Positions 1 to 6,527 of a stretch of 10,730 nt of DNA are shown here, in pieces. The notes beneath the pieces were generated by a model. That model was not told the origin of the DNA. It ran no database searches and saw only the letters and a list, made by a program, of their open reading frames with translations. The stretch lies in the NCBI GenBank assembly GCA_015490105.1, contig WFYK01000016.1, positions 1-10,730 on the forward strand. The letters run 5' to 3'. A program made the translations under genes and the position numbers. Source of the stretch: Aquificaceae bacterium (GTDB lineage: Bacteria; Aquificota; Aquificia; Aquificales; Aquificaceae). Position 1 is the first letter of the stretch, and every line of letters starts with the position of its first letter.

Positions 1-960
1 CCAGGGAGCCCAGATAGCTTTTCTGAACTTTTCAAGGTCATCGGGCTCAAAGCCCAGATCTTCGAGTTTTACGCTCAGATATTTCTCCGCCTCCTGTATT
101 CTCATAACCACCTTTTCTCCGTGAACCACGGGGAGTGTAGATACCCTGAGGTCTATTTTCTTTCCCTTTTTTAGATTCATACGTATCCTTCCGTCTTGGG
201 GCTTCCTTCTCTCCGCTATGTCCAAGTTGGCCATTATCTTGTATCTGGCAACGAGGTTCTCCTTCAATCTTGCGGGTAAGCGGTGGTATATCTTCAACAC
301 CCCGTCAACCCTGTATCTGACAAGGACCTCTTTCTCTTGAGGTTCTATATGGATATCGGAAGCTCCGAGTTTTACCGCTTCTATTATTAGGCCTTTGGAA
401 AGCCTTACTATGGGTGCAGCTTCCGCTTCATCTTCGACGATATCGAGGGGAGTTTCTTGCTCAGTTTCTACCTCGACCTCATCCGCTTCCGCAAGTTCGT
501 CAAGCTCTTCGAGTATCTCCTCAACTTCTGGGTAGAGCTTGTTTATGAGCTTTTCTATGTATGAGGGAGAGGCAAAGTAAGGAATGATGGTAGCTTTTGT
601 TCTGAACCTTATGTCGTTTATCAGTGATTGATTTAGGGGATTTGCCATAAGGAGGTGGAGCTTGCCGTTCTCGTATTTTACGGGAACAACCTTGTTCTGT
701 CTTAGGTAATCTTGAGGGAATTTGCTGAGGATATGTCTCGGAACTTCTACGTTTTCCTCGGATTCGTTCCAAACCCTCTGGGGCAAGATCTCTTTGAAGA
801 ACTTTACTACATCCTCTTCGCGGATGTAACCCTTCTCCATCAAGTGAAGGAGGACGTCCCCGTTCTTTAACTTTTTCGTTTCCTCTATGAGCTTGGCCTG
901 ATCCTTCGGACTTACTATCCCAGCTCTCACAAGGAGGTTTATGACCTTTTCACTCTCCAT
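1..960 (-). CDS. pilB: PilB/GspE-family assembly ATPase, N-terminal part (3' end beyond window)
   Basis: This is the N-terminal 320 residues of a type IV pilus / type II secretion assembly ATPase, a cytoplasmic motor that hydrolyses ATP to polymerise pilin or pseudopilin. Reading from the ATG at 960 there is no stop before the window edge. Residues about 40-145 resemble the MshEN/T2SSE N-terminal domain. Residues 144-182 form a very acidic linker. The ATPase domain follows, with GASDIHIEP (199-207), RVDG (217-220), DIAERRKPQDGRI (247-259) and the RVST...HGEKVVMRI stretch (272-288), all typical of the family. Walker A, Walker B and any tetracysteine zinc motif would lie off the left edge, so they cannot be checked. 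The ATG lies inside the end of panB (11-nt overlap) and has a good ribosome binding site, so translation is probably coupled. PilB and GspE cannot be separated on this fragment, so the symbol is provisional. Confidence 0.88.
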   Translation of the reverse strand, partial: MESEKVINLLVRAGIVSPKDQAKLIEETKKLKNGDVLLHLMEKGYIREEDVVKFFKEILPQRVWNESEENVEVPRHILSKFPQDYLRQNKVVPVKYENGKLHLLMANPLNQSLINDIRFRTKATIIPYFASPSYIEKLINKLYPEVEEILEELDELAEADEVEVETEQETPLDIVEDEAEAAPIVRLSKGLIIEAVKLGASDIHIEPQEKEVLVRYRVDGVLKIYHRLPARLKENLVARYKIMANLDIAERRKPQDGRIRMNLKKGKKIDLRVSTLPVVHGEKVVMRIQEAEKYLSVKLEDLGFEPDDLEKFRKAIWAPW

Positions 961-1750
961 AACTCTCCTCTGGAGAGGGAAAATCGCCCCTTTCTACATC
1001 CATTTTAAATCTTTCCAAAGCTTCCCTAAAGATCTTCGCCCCTTGAACGTATCTTCTGACGAACTTGGGCTTTACCTCCTCGTAGAGACCCACAAGGTCG
1101 TGAAAAACCAAAACTTGGCCATCACAATACTTCCCCGCACCTATGCCCACCGTTATGGATCTCGAGGATTCTGTAAGATCCTTAGCGACTCCTGTAGGAA
1201 CGCTCTCCAAAACTACCATAAAAGCTCCCGCATCCTCCAAAGCCTTAAAGTCTTTCATAATCTTTTCCTTCTCCTCTTTGCTCTTTCCCATCACCTTCGG
1301 TCCGCCGAAAAGGTGAACACTTTGGGGTTTAAAGCCCAGATGTCCGACCACGGGGATTCCTATTTCGGTCAGCCTTGCTACGAGCGGTGCTATTTCCTCT
1401 CCCCCTTCGAGTTTCACCGCTTGGGCTCCCGTCTCCTTCATAACCCTACCGCAGTTTTCCAAGGCTTTCTCTAAGGAAACCTGATAGCTCATAAAGGGCA
1501 TGTCTACTATCATGAACAGGTCAGGAGCACCCCTTCTGACAGCTTTTGCGTGGTAGATCATCTCATCTAAGGTAACGGGCAGTGTCGTTTCGAGTCCTTG
1601 GAAGACCATTCCCAGGGAATCCCCTACCAAAACACAGTCTATGCCTGCCTCCTGACAGAGTTTTGCACTTATGTAGTCGTAGGTGGAAACCATCGTTATC
1701 TTCCTGCCCTCTTTTTTCTTTTTAAGGAGAGTTCTTAGGGTCACCCCCAT
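950..1750 (-). CDS. panB: 3-methyl-2-oxobutanoate hydroxymethyltransferase (ketopantoate hydroxymethyltransferase)
   Basis: PanB transfers a hydroxymethyl group from 5,10-methylenetetrahydrofolate to 3-methyl-2-oxobutanoate to make ketopantoate, the first committed step of pantothenate and coenzyme A synthesis. It is a cytoplasmic Mg-dependent TIM-barrel enzyme. The 266-residue length is normal. Family motifs are all present: VGDSLGM (42-48), VDMPFMSY (82-89), KLEGG (113-117), GHLGFKPQ (136-143), VLESVP (180-185) and the GIGAG...DGQVLVFHD segment (202-218). By family knowledge D44, D83 and E115 should bind the metal and E182 should be the catalytic base; all are present. The start at 1750 lies 3 nt after the ychF stop and has no strong Shine-Dalgarno. 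A GTG two codons in (codon 3) is a possible alternative. The other pantothenate genes (panC, panD) are not in the window, so the gene sits among functionally unrelated neighbours. Confidence 0.96.
   Translation of the reverse strand: MGVTLRTLLKKKKEGRKITMVSTYDYISAKLCQEAGIDCVLVGDSLGMVFQGLETTLPVTLDEMIYHAKAVRRGAPDLFMIVDMPFMSYQVSLEKALENCGRVMKETGAQAVKLEGGEEIAPLVARLTEIGIPVVGHLGFKPQSVHLFGGPKVMGKSKEEKEKIMKDFKALEDAGAFMVVLESVPTGVAKDLTESSRSITVGIGAGKYCDGQVLVFHDLVGLYEEVKPKFVRRYVQGAKIFREALERFKMDVERGDFPSPEESYGE
965..970 (-). promoter_or_regulatory. Ribosome binding site for the PilB/GspE gene
   Basis: On the minus strand GAGGAG stands 4 nt upstream of the ATG at 960, inside the last codons of panB. It is the clearest Shine-Dalgarno sequence of the leftward cluster. 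It supports this start and suggests reinitiation or independent entry at the panB/pilB junction. It is identified by sequence only. Confidence 0.5.
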
Positions 1751-1753
1751 AAC

Positions 1754-2866
1754 TTACACGTTAAACCTAAAGTAGATAATGTCACCGTCCTGAACCTCGT
1801 AGTCCTTTCCCTCTAACCTCACGAGGCCCATTTCCTTAGCTTTGGAAAGGGACCCGGCTTTTATGTAATCTTCGTAGGATATTACCTCCGCACAGATAAA
1901 ACCTCTTTCGAAGTCGGAATGAATTTTCCCTCCCGCTTGAGGAGCTTTAGTCCCTCTCTTTACGGTCCAAGCTCTGGTTTCTTTCTCACCCGCGGTGAAG
2001 AAGGTGATCAGATCCAGAAGTTTATATCCTTCCCTTATGACCTTGTGGAGGCTCGGTTCCGAAAGGCCGTAAGCTTTGAGTAGCTCTGCTCTATCCTCTT
2101 CTCCGATCTGGGCAAGCTGAGCTTCGATCTCCGCACACAGGACTACCACAGGAGACCCTTCCTCTTTTGCCATTTCTTTTACCCTTTGAACGTGAGGGTT
2201 GTCCTTAGCGTCAGGAAGATCTTCCTCTCCTACGTTGGCTATATACATGATGGGCTTTACCGTAAGTAGAAATAAAACCTTCTTAGCGTAGTCGATCGTC
2301 TCAGAGGGAAGGTCTTTAGCGTGCTTTCTTAAAGGTTCTAACGAATCAAGGATTTCCTTTATCTTCGTTAGGTGCTGAATCTCCTCTTTGGCTTTTTTAT
2401 CACCTCCCTTGGCGGATTTGGAGACCTTTTCGAGTCTCTTGTCCACCGTTTCGAGGTCTTTAGCTATAAGTTCTAAATCTACTATCTGGGCATCCCTTAC
2501 GGGATCCACACTCCCCTCCACGTGAACCACGTTGGGATCTTCGAAGCACCTTAGCACCATAGCTATCGCATCTACTTCCCTTATGTGAGCTAAAAACTGA
2601 TTCCCCAGACCTTCACCCTTACTCGCACCTTTCACGAGACCCGCGATGTCTACGAACTCTATGTAGGTAGGCGTTATCTTGGCGGACCTTTCCCTCTTGG
2701 CTATCTCTTTTAGTCTCGGATCGGGAACCTCTACAACGCCCACGTTGGGATCTATGGTGCAGAAAGGATAGTTGGCGGATTGAGCTTTGGAACTTTGAGT
2801 GAGGGCGTTGAATAAGGTAGACTTTCCCACGTTGGGGAGACCTACGATGCCTAAGTTAAAACCCAT
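1754..2866 (-). CDS. ychF: Redox/ribosome-associated ATPase YchF (OLA1 family, Obg-related)
   Basis: YchF is a universally conserved P-loop protein of the TRAFAC/Obg group that binds ribosomes and prefers ATP to GTP; it has been linked to translation and oxidative-stress responses. The sequence gives P-loop GLPNVGKST (9-17), DIAG (G3, 73-76) followed by the switch II stretch GLGNQFLAHIREVDA (86-100), and an NVGEED element (211-216) in place of the GTP-specific NKxD. This degenerate G4 motif is the known reason for ATP preference. Residues about 130-200 form the helical insertion, and about 285-370 the TGS domain (FFTAGEKETRAW, then the KIHSDFERGFICAEV region). The 370-residue length is usual for the family (about 360-370). 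The start at 2866 follows the oxidoreductase large-subunit stop by 8 nt, with no clear Shine-Dalgarno. panB begins 3 nt downstream, so the gene is probably part of the leftward transcript. The assignment is very secure; the cellular role is only partly understood in any species. Confidence 0.97.
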   Translation of the reverse strand: MGFNLGIVGLPNVGKSTLFNALTQSSKAQSANYPFCTIDPNVGVVEVPDPRLKEIAKRERSAKITPTYIEFVDIAGLVKGASKGEGLGNQFLAHIREVDAIAMVLRCFEDPNVVHVEGSVDPVRDAQIVDLELIAKDLETVDKRLEKVSKSAKGGDKKAKEEIQHLTKIKEILDSLEPLRKHAKDLPSETIDYAKKVLFLLTVKPIMYIANVGEEDLPDAKDNPHVQRVKEMAKEEGSPVVVLCAEIEAQLAQIGEEDRAELLKAYGLSEPSLHKVIREGYKLLDLITFFTAGEKETRAWTVKRGTKAPQAGGKIHSDFERGFICAEVISYEDYIKAGSLSKAKEMGLVRLEGKDYEVQDGDIIYFRFNV

Positions 2867-2874
2867 GGAAGATT

Positions 2875-4980
2875 CTATGATAACCCGTAGAAGGGTAGGC
2901 GTGTTATTACTTTACCGGTAATTTTTCTGAGGGCGTTGGCCACCGCGGGTGCTATGGGCGGGACCCCGGGTTCTCCTATACCTCCCATTGATCCCTCTGA
3001 TCTGACGATGTGAACCTCTATCTGAGGGCATTCGTCGATAGTGAGGAGTCTGTAGCTGTCGAAGTTTGTATTTGCAGGGCCTCCGTTTTTGAAAGCCACA
3101 CCTTCGTAAAGGAAAGCACTCAGCCCCATAATTATCCCGCTCTCCATCTGTTGGACGACCAAGTCCGGGTTTACCACAAGCGGGCCCAGATCTACCGCAC
3201 ACACCACCCTGTGAACCTTTACCTTCCCGTCAGAGTAGGAAACCTCCGCAACCTGAGCTACATGGGTTCCGAAGGAGAAGTGGTAAGCGATACCGAGGGC
3301 TTGTCCTTCTTTCGGACCTTCGTGCCAACGGGCCTTCTCTGCCGCAGTTTCGACCACTCCGTATGCCCTCGGATGAAACTCAAGGAGCTTAAGACGAACC
3401 TCTACAGGGTCCGCACCCGCAAGGCTTATCAGGTGGTCGAGGAAAGTTTCCATAAGGTATGCGTTGTGGGAGTGTCCCACAGAACGCCAGAACCAAACTG
3501 GTATAGGCAAAGGAGACTTTACAAATTCAACCCTGAAGTTGGGGATCTCGTAAAGGCTGTTGGCAACACCCGCCACCGCTGCGGAGTCCACACCGCGGGA
3601 TCTTCGTCCCGCCCACTCGAATACCGCAGGGACCGCTATCTTGAAGTAAAGTGCCTCTGGAACACCCTCCGAGTTTACCGATCCCTCCATACGAACCGCA
3701 CACATGGGTCTGAACCAACCTTCTTTGAAGTCTTCCTCCCTCGTGTAGAAGAACCTTACCGATCTTCCGAGCCTTTTGGCAACCTTCGCGACCTTTTCTA
3801 TAACTTCGTTGTTTGACTTCCTCCCGAATCCTCCCCCCAAGTAGGTGGTGATCACTTCCACCTTGTTTACGGGAATACCCAAAGCTTTTGCTACCCTCGC
3901 CCGCAGTATGGTCTGACTTTGCGTGGGAGCATAAACGGTAGCCTTATCTCCCTTTAGTTCTATCCCGCAACTTATCGGTTCCATACAAGCGTGGTAGAGA
4001 TATGGGAGGATGTATGTCTCTGAAGCTTTGAGCTCGGCTTTGGATATTACCTTTTTCGCGTTTCCGTCGTCCCTGGCAACGAGGGGTCTCTTCTCAAGGA
4101 GCTTCAAATAATAGTCTTCAAGCCTTCGGGTATCGAAATCTTCAAGGGGACCTTTACTCCAGCGGATCTTGAGCTTCTCCTTCGCGGTTAGGAGGGAGTG
4201 GGGATCTTCCCCGCAAACCGCAACAGATCCTTCAACAACGAAGGCATCTACAAAACCCTTTACTTTTTTAGCTTCCGAAGTATCCAAAGAGATCGGTTTT
4301 GAACCGAAACCCGGCGGATTTATCAAAGTAACAAAGACTGCGTTCTCTACGGGTGCGTCTACGCCGAAGATCGCTTTGCCCTCAACTTTGTCTTCCAAAT
4401 CGAGCCTGCTGAGGGATTTCCCTATGTGGGTAAACTCTTCCGGAGACTTTAGAGTGTAATCTTTAGGCATTGGAAGTTCCATAGCTTCTTGAGAGAGTTC
4501 TCCGCAGGCAAAAGACTCTCCCGTCTTTAGGTTCACTACGTAGCCGTCTCTGACAACTATGCTATCTTTGGAAACACCCCATCGCTTGGAAGCTGCTTCA
4601 CGCAGAAGCTCCCTCATTACCGCTCCCGCGGATCTGAGGATGTCGAACATGTTCCTTATACTCGTGCTACCTCCCGTGAGTTGAAGCCCTATGTAAGGGT
4701 CTACGTAGTTTTCGTTGACGGGGGAAGGCTTTGCCCTTACCCTTTCCCAAGGAAAACTCAGTTCTTCGGCGACGATCTGAGCAAGACCGGTGTAAACACC
4801 TTGTCCCATTTCGGACTTGTTTATCAGAACGGTTAACACGTTGTCGGGACTAAGGTTTATCCACAGGCGCGGGGAGTGTCTGTTCAAGGGTGATCCCTTT
4901 ACTATCTGAAAACCGCTTCCTGTCCAAACGATAGCCAAGGTAAGTCCGGAAGCCTTTAAGAAATCTCTTCTCGATATCAT
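2875..4980 (-). CDS. Molybdenum hydroxylase large subunit (IorB / aldehyde-oxidase-like), Tat-exported
   Basis: This is the molybdopterin-binding catalytic subunit of a xanthine oxidase-family enzyme, closest in layout to isoquinoline 1-oxidoreductase subunit beta (IorB). I chose the ATG at 4980 (701 residues) over an upstream in-frame start at 5037. It begins MISRRDFLKASG, an exact twin-arginine signal (S-R-R-D-F-L-K) with a hydrophobic stretch to about residue 27, and its ATG overlaps the small-subunit stop as ATGA. Cofactor-pocket motifs (numbered from 4980) are LTGGSTSIR (101-109), PTQSQTILRAR (352-362), GGGFGRK (382-388), RSVGHS (499-504) and GEPG (669-672), whose glutamate (E670) matches the catalytic Glu of the family. 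Cofactor and small subunit are presumably assembled in the cytoplasm and the complex exported by Tat. The substrate cannot be read from sequence: aldehyde or N-heterocycle hydroxylation are the options. No cytochrome or XdhC-type maturation gene is visible nearby. Confidence 0.9.
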   Translation of the reverse strand: MISRRDFLKASGLTLAIVWTGSGFQIVKGSPLNRHSPRLWINLSPDNVLTVLINKSEMGQGVYTGLAQIVAEELSFPWERVRAKPSPVNENYVDPYIGLQLTGGSTSIRNMFDILRSAGAVMRELLREAASKRWGVSKDSIVVRDGYVVNLKTGESFACGELSQEAMELPMPKDYTLKSPEEFTHIGKSLSRLDLEDKVEGKAIFGVDAPVENAVFVTLINPPGFGSKPISLDTSEAKKVKGFVDAFVVEGSVAVCGEDPHSLLTAKEKLKIRWSKGPLEDFDTRRLEDYYLKLLEKRPLVARDDGNAKKVISKAELKASETYILPYLYHACMEPISCGIELKGDKATVYAPTQSQTILRARVAKALGIPVNKVEVITTYLGGGFGRKSNNEVIEKVAKVAKRLGRSVRFFYTREEDFKEGWFRPMCAVRMEGSVNSEGVPEALYFKIAVPAVFEWAGRRSRGVDSAAVAGVANSLYEIPNFRVEFVKSPLPIPVWFWRSVGHSHNAYLMETFLDHLISLAGADPVEVRLKLLEFHPRAYGVVETAAEKARWHEGPKEGQALGIAYHFSFGTHVAQVAEVSYSDGKVKVHRVVCAVDLGPLVVNPDLVVQQMESGIIMGLSAFLYEGVAFKNGGPANTNFDSYRLLTIDECPQIEVHIVRSEGSMGGIGEPGVPPIAPAVANALRKITGKVITRLPFYGLS

Positions 4981-5426
4981 CGGATCATCTCCGAAGCGAG
5001 TTTTACCGCCCTTACGATCCTCGGATACGTCCCGCACCTACAGAGGTTTCCCTTAAAGGCGGAAACTATATCTTCGTGGGTGGGTTTGGGATTTTTATTG
5101 AGGAGTGCGTAAGCGGTAACGATCTGAGCACTTTGACAGTATCCGCACTGAGGGACTCCCACCTTTTTCCAAGCTACCTTCACCGGGTGGTCGGAAGGTA
5201 TTCCTTCCACCGTCGTTATTTCAGCACCTTCAACGTCCTTTACACTCACCTGGCAGGATCTGATCGGAGTTCCGTTTACAAGAACCGTGCATGTTCCACA
5301 TACACCTTTCAGACACCCGAATTTTGTTCCCTTAAAACCTACCTTTTCTCTGATCACCCAAAGCAACTTTTCTTCGGGATCTGCGGACACCCTAAAGTCT
5401 TTTCCGTTCACCCTCAGGCGAACCAC
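4977..5426 (-). CDS. Molybdenum hydroxylase small subunit, two [2Fe-2S] clusters (IorA/CoxS-like)
   Basis: This is the iron-sulfur subunit that passes electrons from the molybdenum site of the large subunit. It has the standard two-domain layout. First is a plant-ferredoxin-type domain with Cys at 38, 43, 46 and 58 (core GCLKGVCGTC), then a helical domain with CGYC (94-97) and CRC (129-131). All eight cluster ligands are present. It lacks a signal peptide, so it probably travels to the periplasm attached to the Tat-tagged large subunit. The frame is open back to a GTG at 5465, but that would run into secG. The GTG at 5426 gives MVRLRVNGKDF, where homologous subunits normally begin, and yields 149 residues, close to the usual 150-160. 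No good Shine-Dalgarno precedes it. The stop overlaps the large-subunit start by 4 nt, which implies coupled translation. The family is secure; the exact start is less so. Confidence 0.88.
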   Translation of the reverse strand: MVRLRVNGKDFRVSADPEEKLLWVIREKVGFKGTKFGCLKGVCGTCTVLVNGTPIRSCQVSVKDVEGAEITTVEGIPSDHPVKVAWKKVGVPQCGYCQSAQIVTAYALLNKNPKPTHEDIVSAFKGNLCRCGTYPRIVRAVKLASEMIR

Positions 5427-5452
5427 GGTAAGGATTAAAATATTCCCTTGAA
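5427..5452. promoter_or_regulatory. Short divergent intergenic interval, probable promoter region for both arms
   Basis: These 26 bp separate the start codons of the leftward oxidoreductase operon and the rightward secG operon. The stretch has an AT-rich core, GGATTAAAATATTCCC (5432-5446 plus one further C), with a loosely symmetric GGA...TCC frame. TAAAAT at 5436-5441 could serve as a -10 element for secG, and the complementary TATTTT for the leftward genes. I could not find a convincing -35 at 16-18 nt in either direction. If these elements are used, both transcripts would have only a few nucleotides of leader. The promoter elements may instead lie within the opposing coding sequences. Confidence 0.35.
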
Positions 5453-5839
5453 ATGTATTACGCACTACTTACGCTCTTTGTGATCGTAGCTGTCCTGATA
5501 ATCATCCTCTCCCTCCTGCAGAAGGGAAGGAGCGATGTAGGTTCCGCCTTCGGCGGTGGAATGGGTCAATCCGTCTTCGGTGCGGGCGGTGTGGACACCA
5601 TACTTACGAAAGCGACCTACTGGATGGGCGGTCTATTTTTAGCCTTAGCACTTCTTCTGTCAGTAGTTCCGAAGGGTGAAAAGGGATCGGTAGTTGAAGA
5701 AAGTCTGAAAAATGAAGGTGAAAGACCTGCTCAAGGAAATTCCCAAGCACCTCCGCAGGGACGCTCAACTGATACTGGCACACCTTCTTCGGGTAAGTCC
5801 CCCGCAAATCTACCTGCTGGAGGAAAGGGAGCTAAGTGA
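5453..5839 (+). CDS. secG: Preprotein translocase subunit SecG
   Basis: SecG is the small, non-essential membrane subunit of the SecYEG channel that assists SecA-driven export of unfolded proteins. The 128-residue product has the classic two-helix hairpin. TM1 covers about residues 2-22 and is followed by LLQKGRSDVGSAFGGG (21-36), a SecG signature. The conserved Gly/Ser-rich loop runs to about residue 47, and TM2 to about residues 54-72. The tail after residue 73 is long, soluble and rich in Gly, Pro, Gln and Ser, and looks disordered. The core family needs only about 75 residues. From residue 87 on, the tail is encoded in a different frame over the start of prmC (128-nt overlap), which is unusual. 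The ATG at 5453 is the only plausible start; no strong Shine-Dalgarno precedes it. It heads the rightward gene string. The family call is firm; whether the whole tail is under selection is open. Confidence 0.92.
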   Translation: MYYALLTLFVIVAVLIIILSLLQKGRSDVGSAFGGGMGQSVFGAGGVDTILTKATYWMGGLFLALALLLSVVPKGEKGSVVEESLKNEGERPAQGNSQAPPQGRSTDTGTPSSGKSPANLPAGGKGAK

Positions 5840-6527
5840 GGAAGATCTGAAAACCTTTAGACATCTACTTGCAAGAAGGGAAAGAGGAGAACCCACCGCA
5901 TACATAATCGGTGAGTGGGAATTTTTCGGAAAGACCTTTAGGTTAGAAAGAGGGGTTCTCGTTCCGAGACCGGAGACGGAACTCCTCGTAGAGGTAGCAC
6001 TCTCCTTGATACCTGAGAAGGAAACCTTGGAAGGTCTCGAAATCGGTGTCGGAAGCGGGTGTGTGAGCGTGGTTTTGCTCTTGGAAAGACCAAAACTGAG
6101 GATGGTGGCCACAGATGTAAGTGAAAGATCTTTAAAGGTTGCAGGTGAAAACGCACGCATGCACGGGGTTGTAGGCAGGATAGAACTAATTAAGGCGGAC
6201 CTTTTCCCTCCGTATGAGAGGCGCTTTGACTTTATTCTTTCAAATCCACCCTACATACCCCTTTCTGAATGGAAAAACCTACCCAGGGAGGTAAAGTGGG
6301 AAGACAAAACGGCCCTTTTGGGAGGTCCGCGGGGAACAGAGATTATAGAGAGGATTGTCCGAAGATCCAGGAAGTTTCTCAAAGAGGGAGGTTTTATAGC
6401 TTTAGAGATAGGCCATGATCAGGTAAATGAGGTAAAGATCCTGTTAGAAGATCAGGGTTTTGAGGTTAACATATATAAAGACCTCGGAGGTCTTGACAGG
6501 GTAGCTTTAGGCCTATGGAAATCTTAG
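5712..6527 (+). CDS. prmC: Peptide chain release factor N5-glutamine methyltransferase PrmC (HemK)
   Basis: PrmC methylates the glutamine of the GGQ motif in release factors RF1 and RF2 using S-adenosylmethionine, which improves translation termination. The 271-residue protein has the usual N-terminal helical domain (about 1-75, with DAQLILAHLL at 17-26 and RRERGEPTAYIIGEWEFFG at 55-73). Next come VPRPETE (84-90), the SAM-binding EIGVGSGCVSV (110-120) and the catalytic SNPPYIP (177-183), which binds the target glutamine. The C-terminal part contains GGPRGTEIIERI and the GGFIALEIGHDQ stretch, both typical. The start at 5712 aligns with the normal N-terminus of the family, so the helical domain really is encoded within the 3' third of secG. 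There is no strong Shine-Dalgarno, so translation may depend on ribosomes traversing secG. The stop overlaps the next gene by 13 nt. prfA, a frequent neighbour elsewhere, is not present. Confidence 0.96.
   Translation: MKVKDLLKEIPKHLRRDAQLILAHLLRVSPPQIYLLEERELSEEDLKTFRHLLARRERGEPTAYIIGEWEFFGKTFRLERGVLVPRPETELLVEVALSLIPEKETLEGLEIGVGSGCVSVVLLLERPKLRMVATDVSERSLKVAGENARMHGVVGRIELIKADLFPPYERRFDFILSNPPYIPLSEWKNLPREVKWEDKTALLGGPRGTEIIERIVRRSRKFLKEGGFIALEIGHDQVNEVKILLEDQGFEVNIYKDLGGLDRVALGLWKS

Noticed and set aside
521..772. Small minus-strand open frame
   Set aside because: It lies in another frame of the PilB/GspE coding region, which continues without interruption from 960 to the left edge with typical domain motifs.
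941..1474. Open frame of 177 codons on the plus strand
   Set aside because: It is antisense to panB, in which every catalytic motif is intact. The antisense translation shows no family resemblance.
3010..3816. Open frame of 268 codons on the plus strand
   Set aside because: It is antisense to the molybdenum hydroxylase large subunit, whose reading frame carries clear family motifs throughout. The antisense product has no recognisable domain or hydrophobic pattern, so it is a shadow frame.
4981..5037. Upstream in-frame extension of the large subunit (19 codons)
   Set aside because: The extension lies inside the small-subunit gene and would place residues ahead of the twin-arginine signal. 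The ATG at 4980 gives a proper Tat signal and an ATGA junction.
5432..5446. Possible operator palindrome GGATTAAAATATTCC
   Set aside because: Only the outer GGA/TCC and a few inner positions are symmetric. This is too weak to call a binding site, so it is mentioned only within the divergent interval.
5427..5465. Upstream in-frame extension of the small subunit to a GTG at 5465
   Set aside because: It would cross the secG start and adds residues not expected at the N-terminus of this ferredoxin-type domain. The GTG at 5426 fits the family better.
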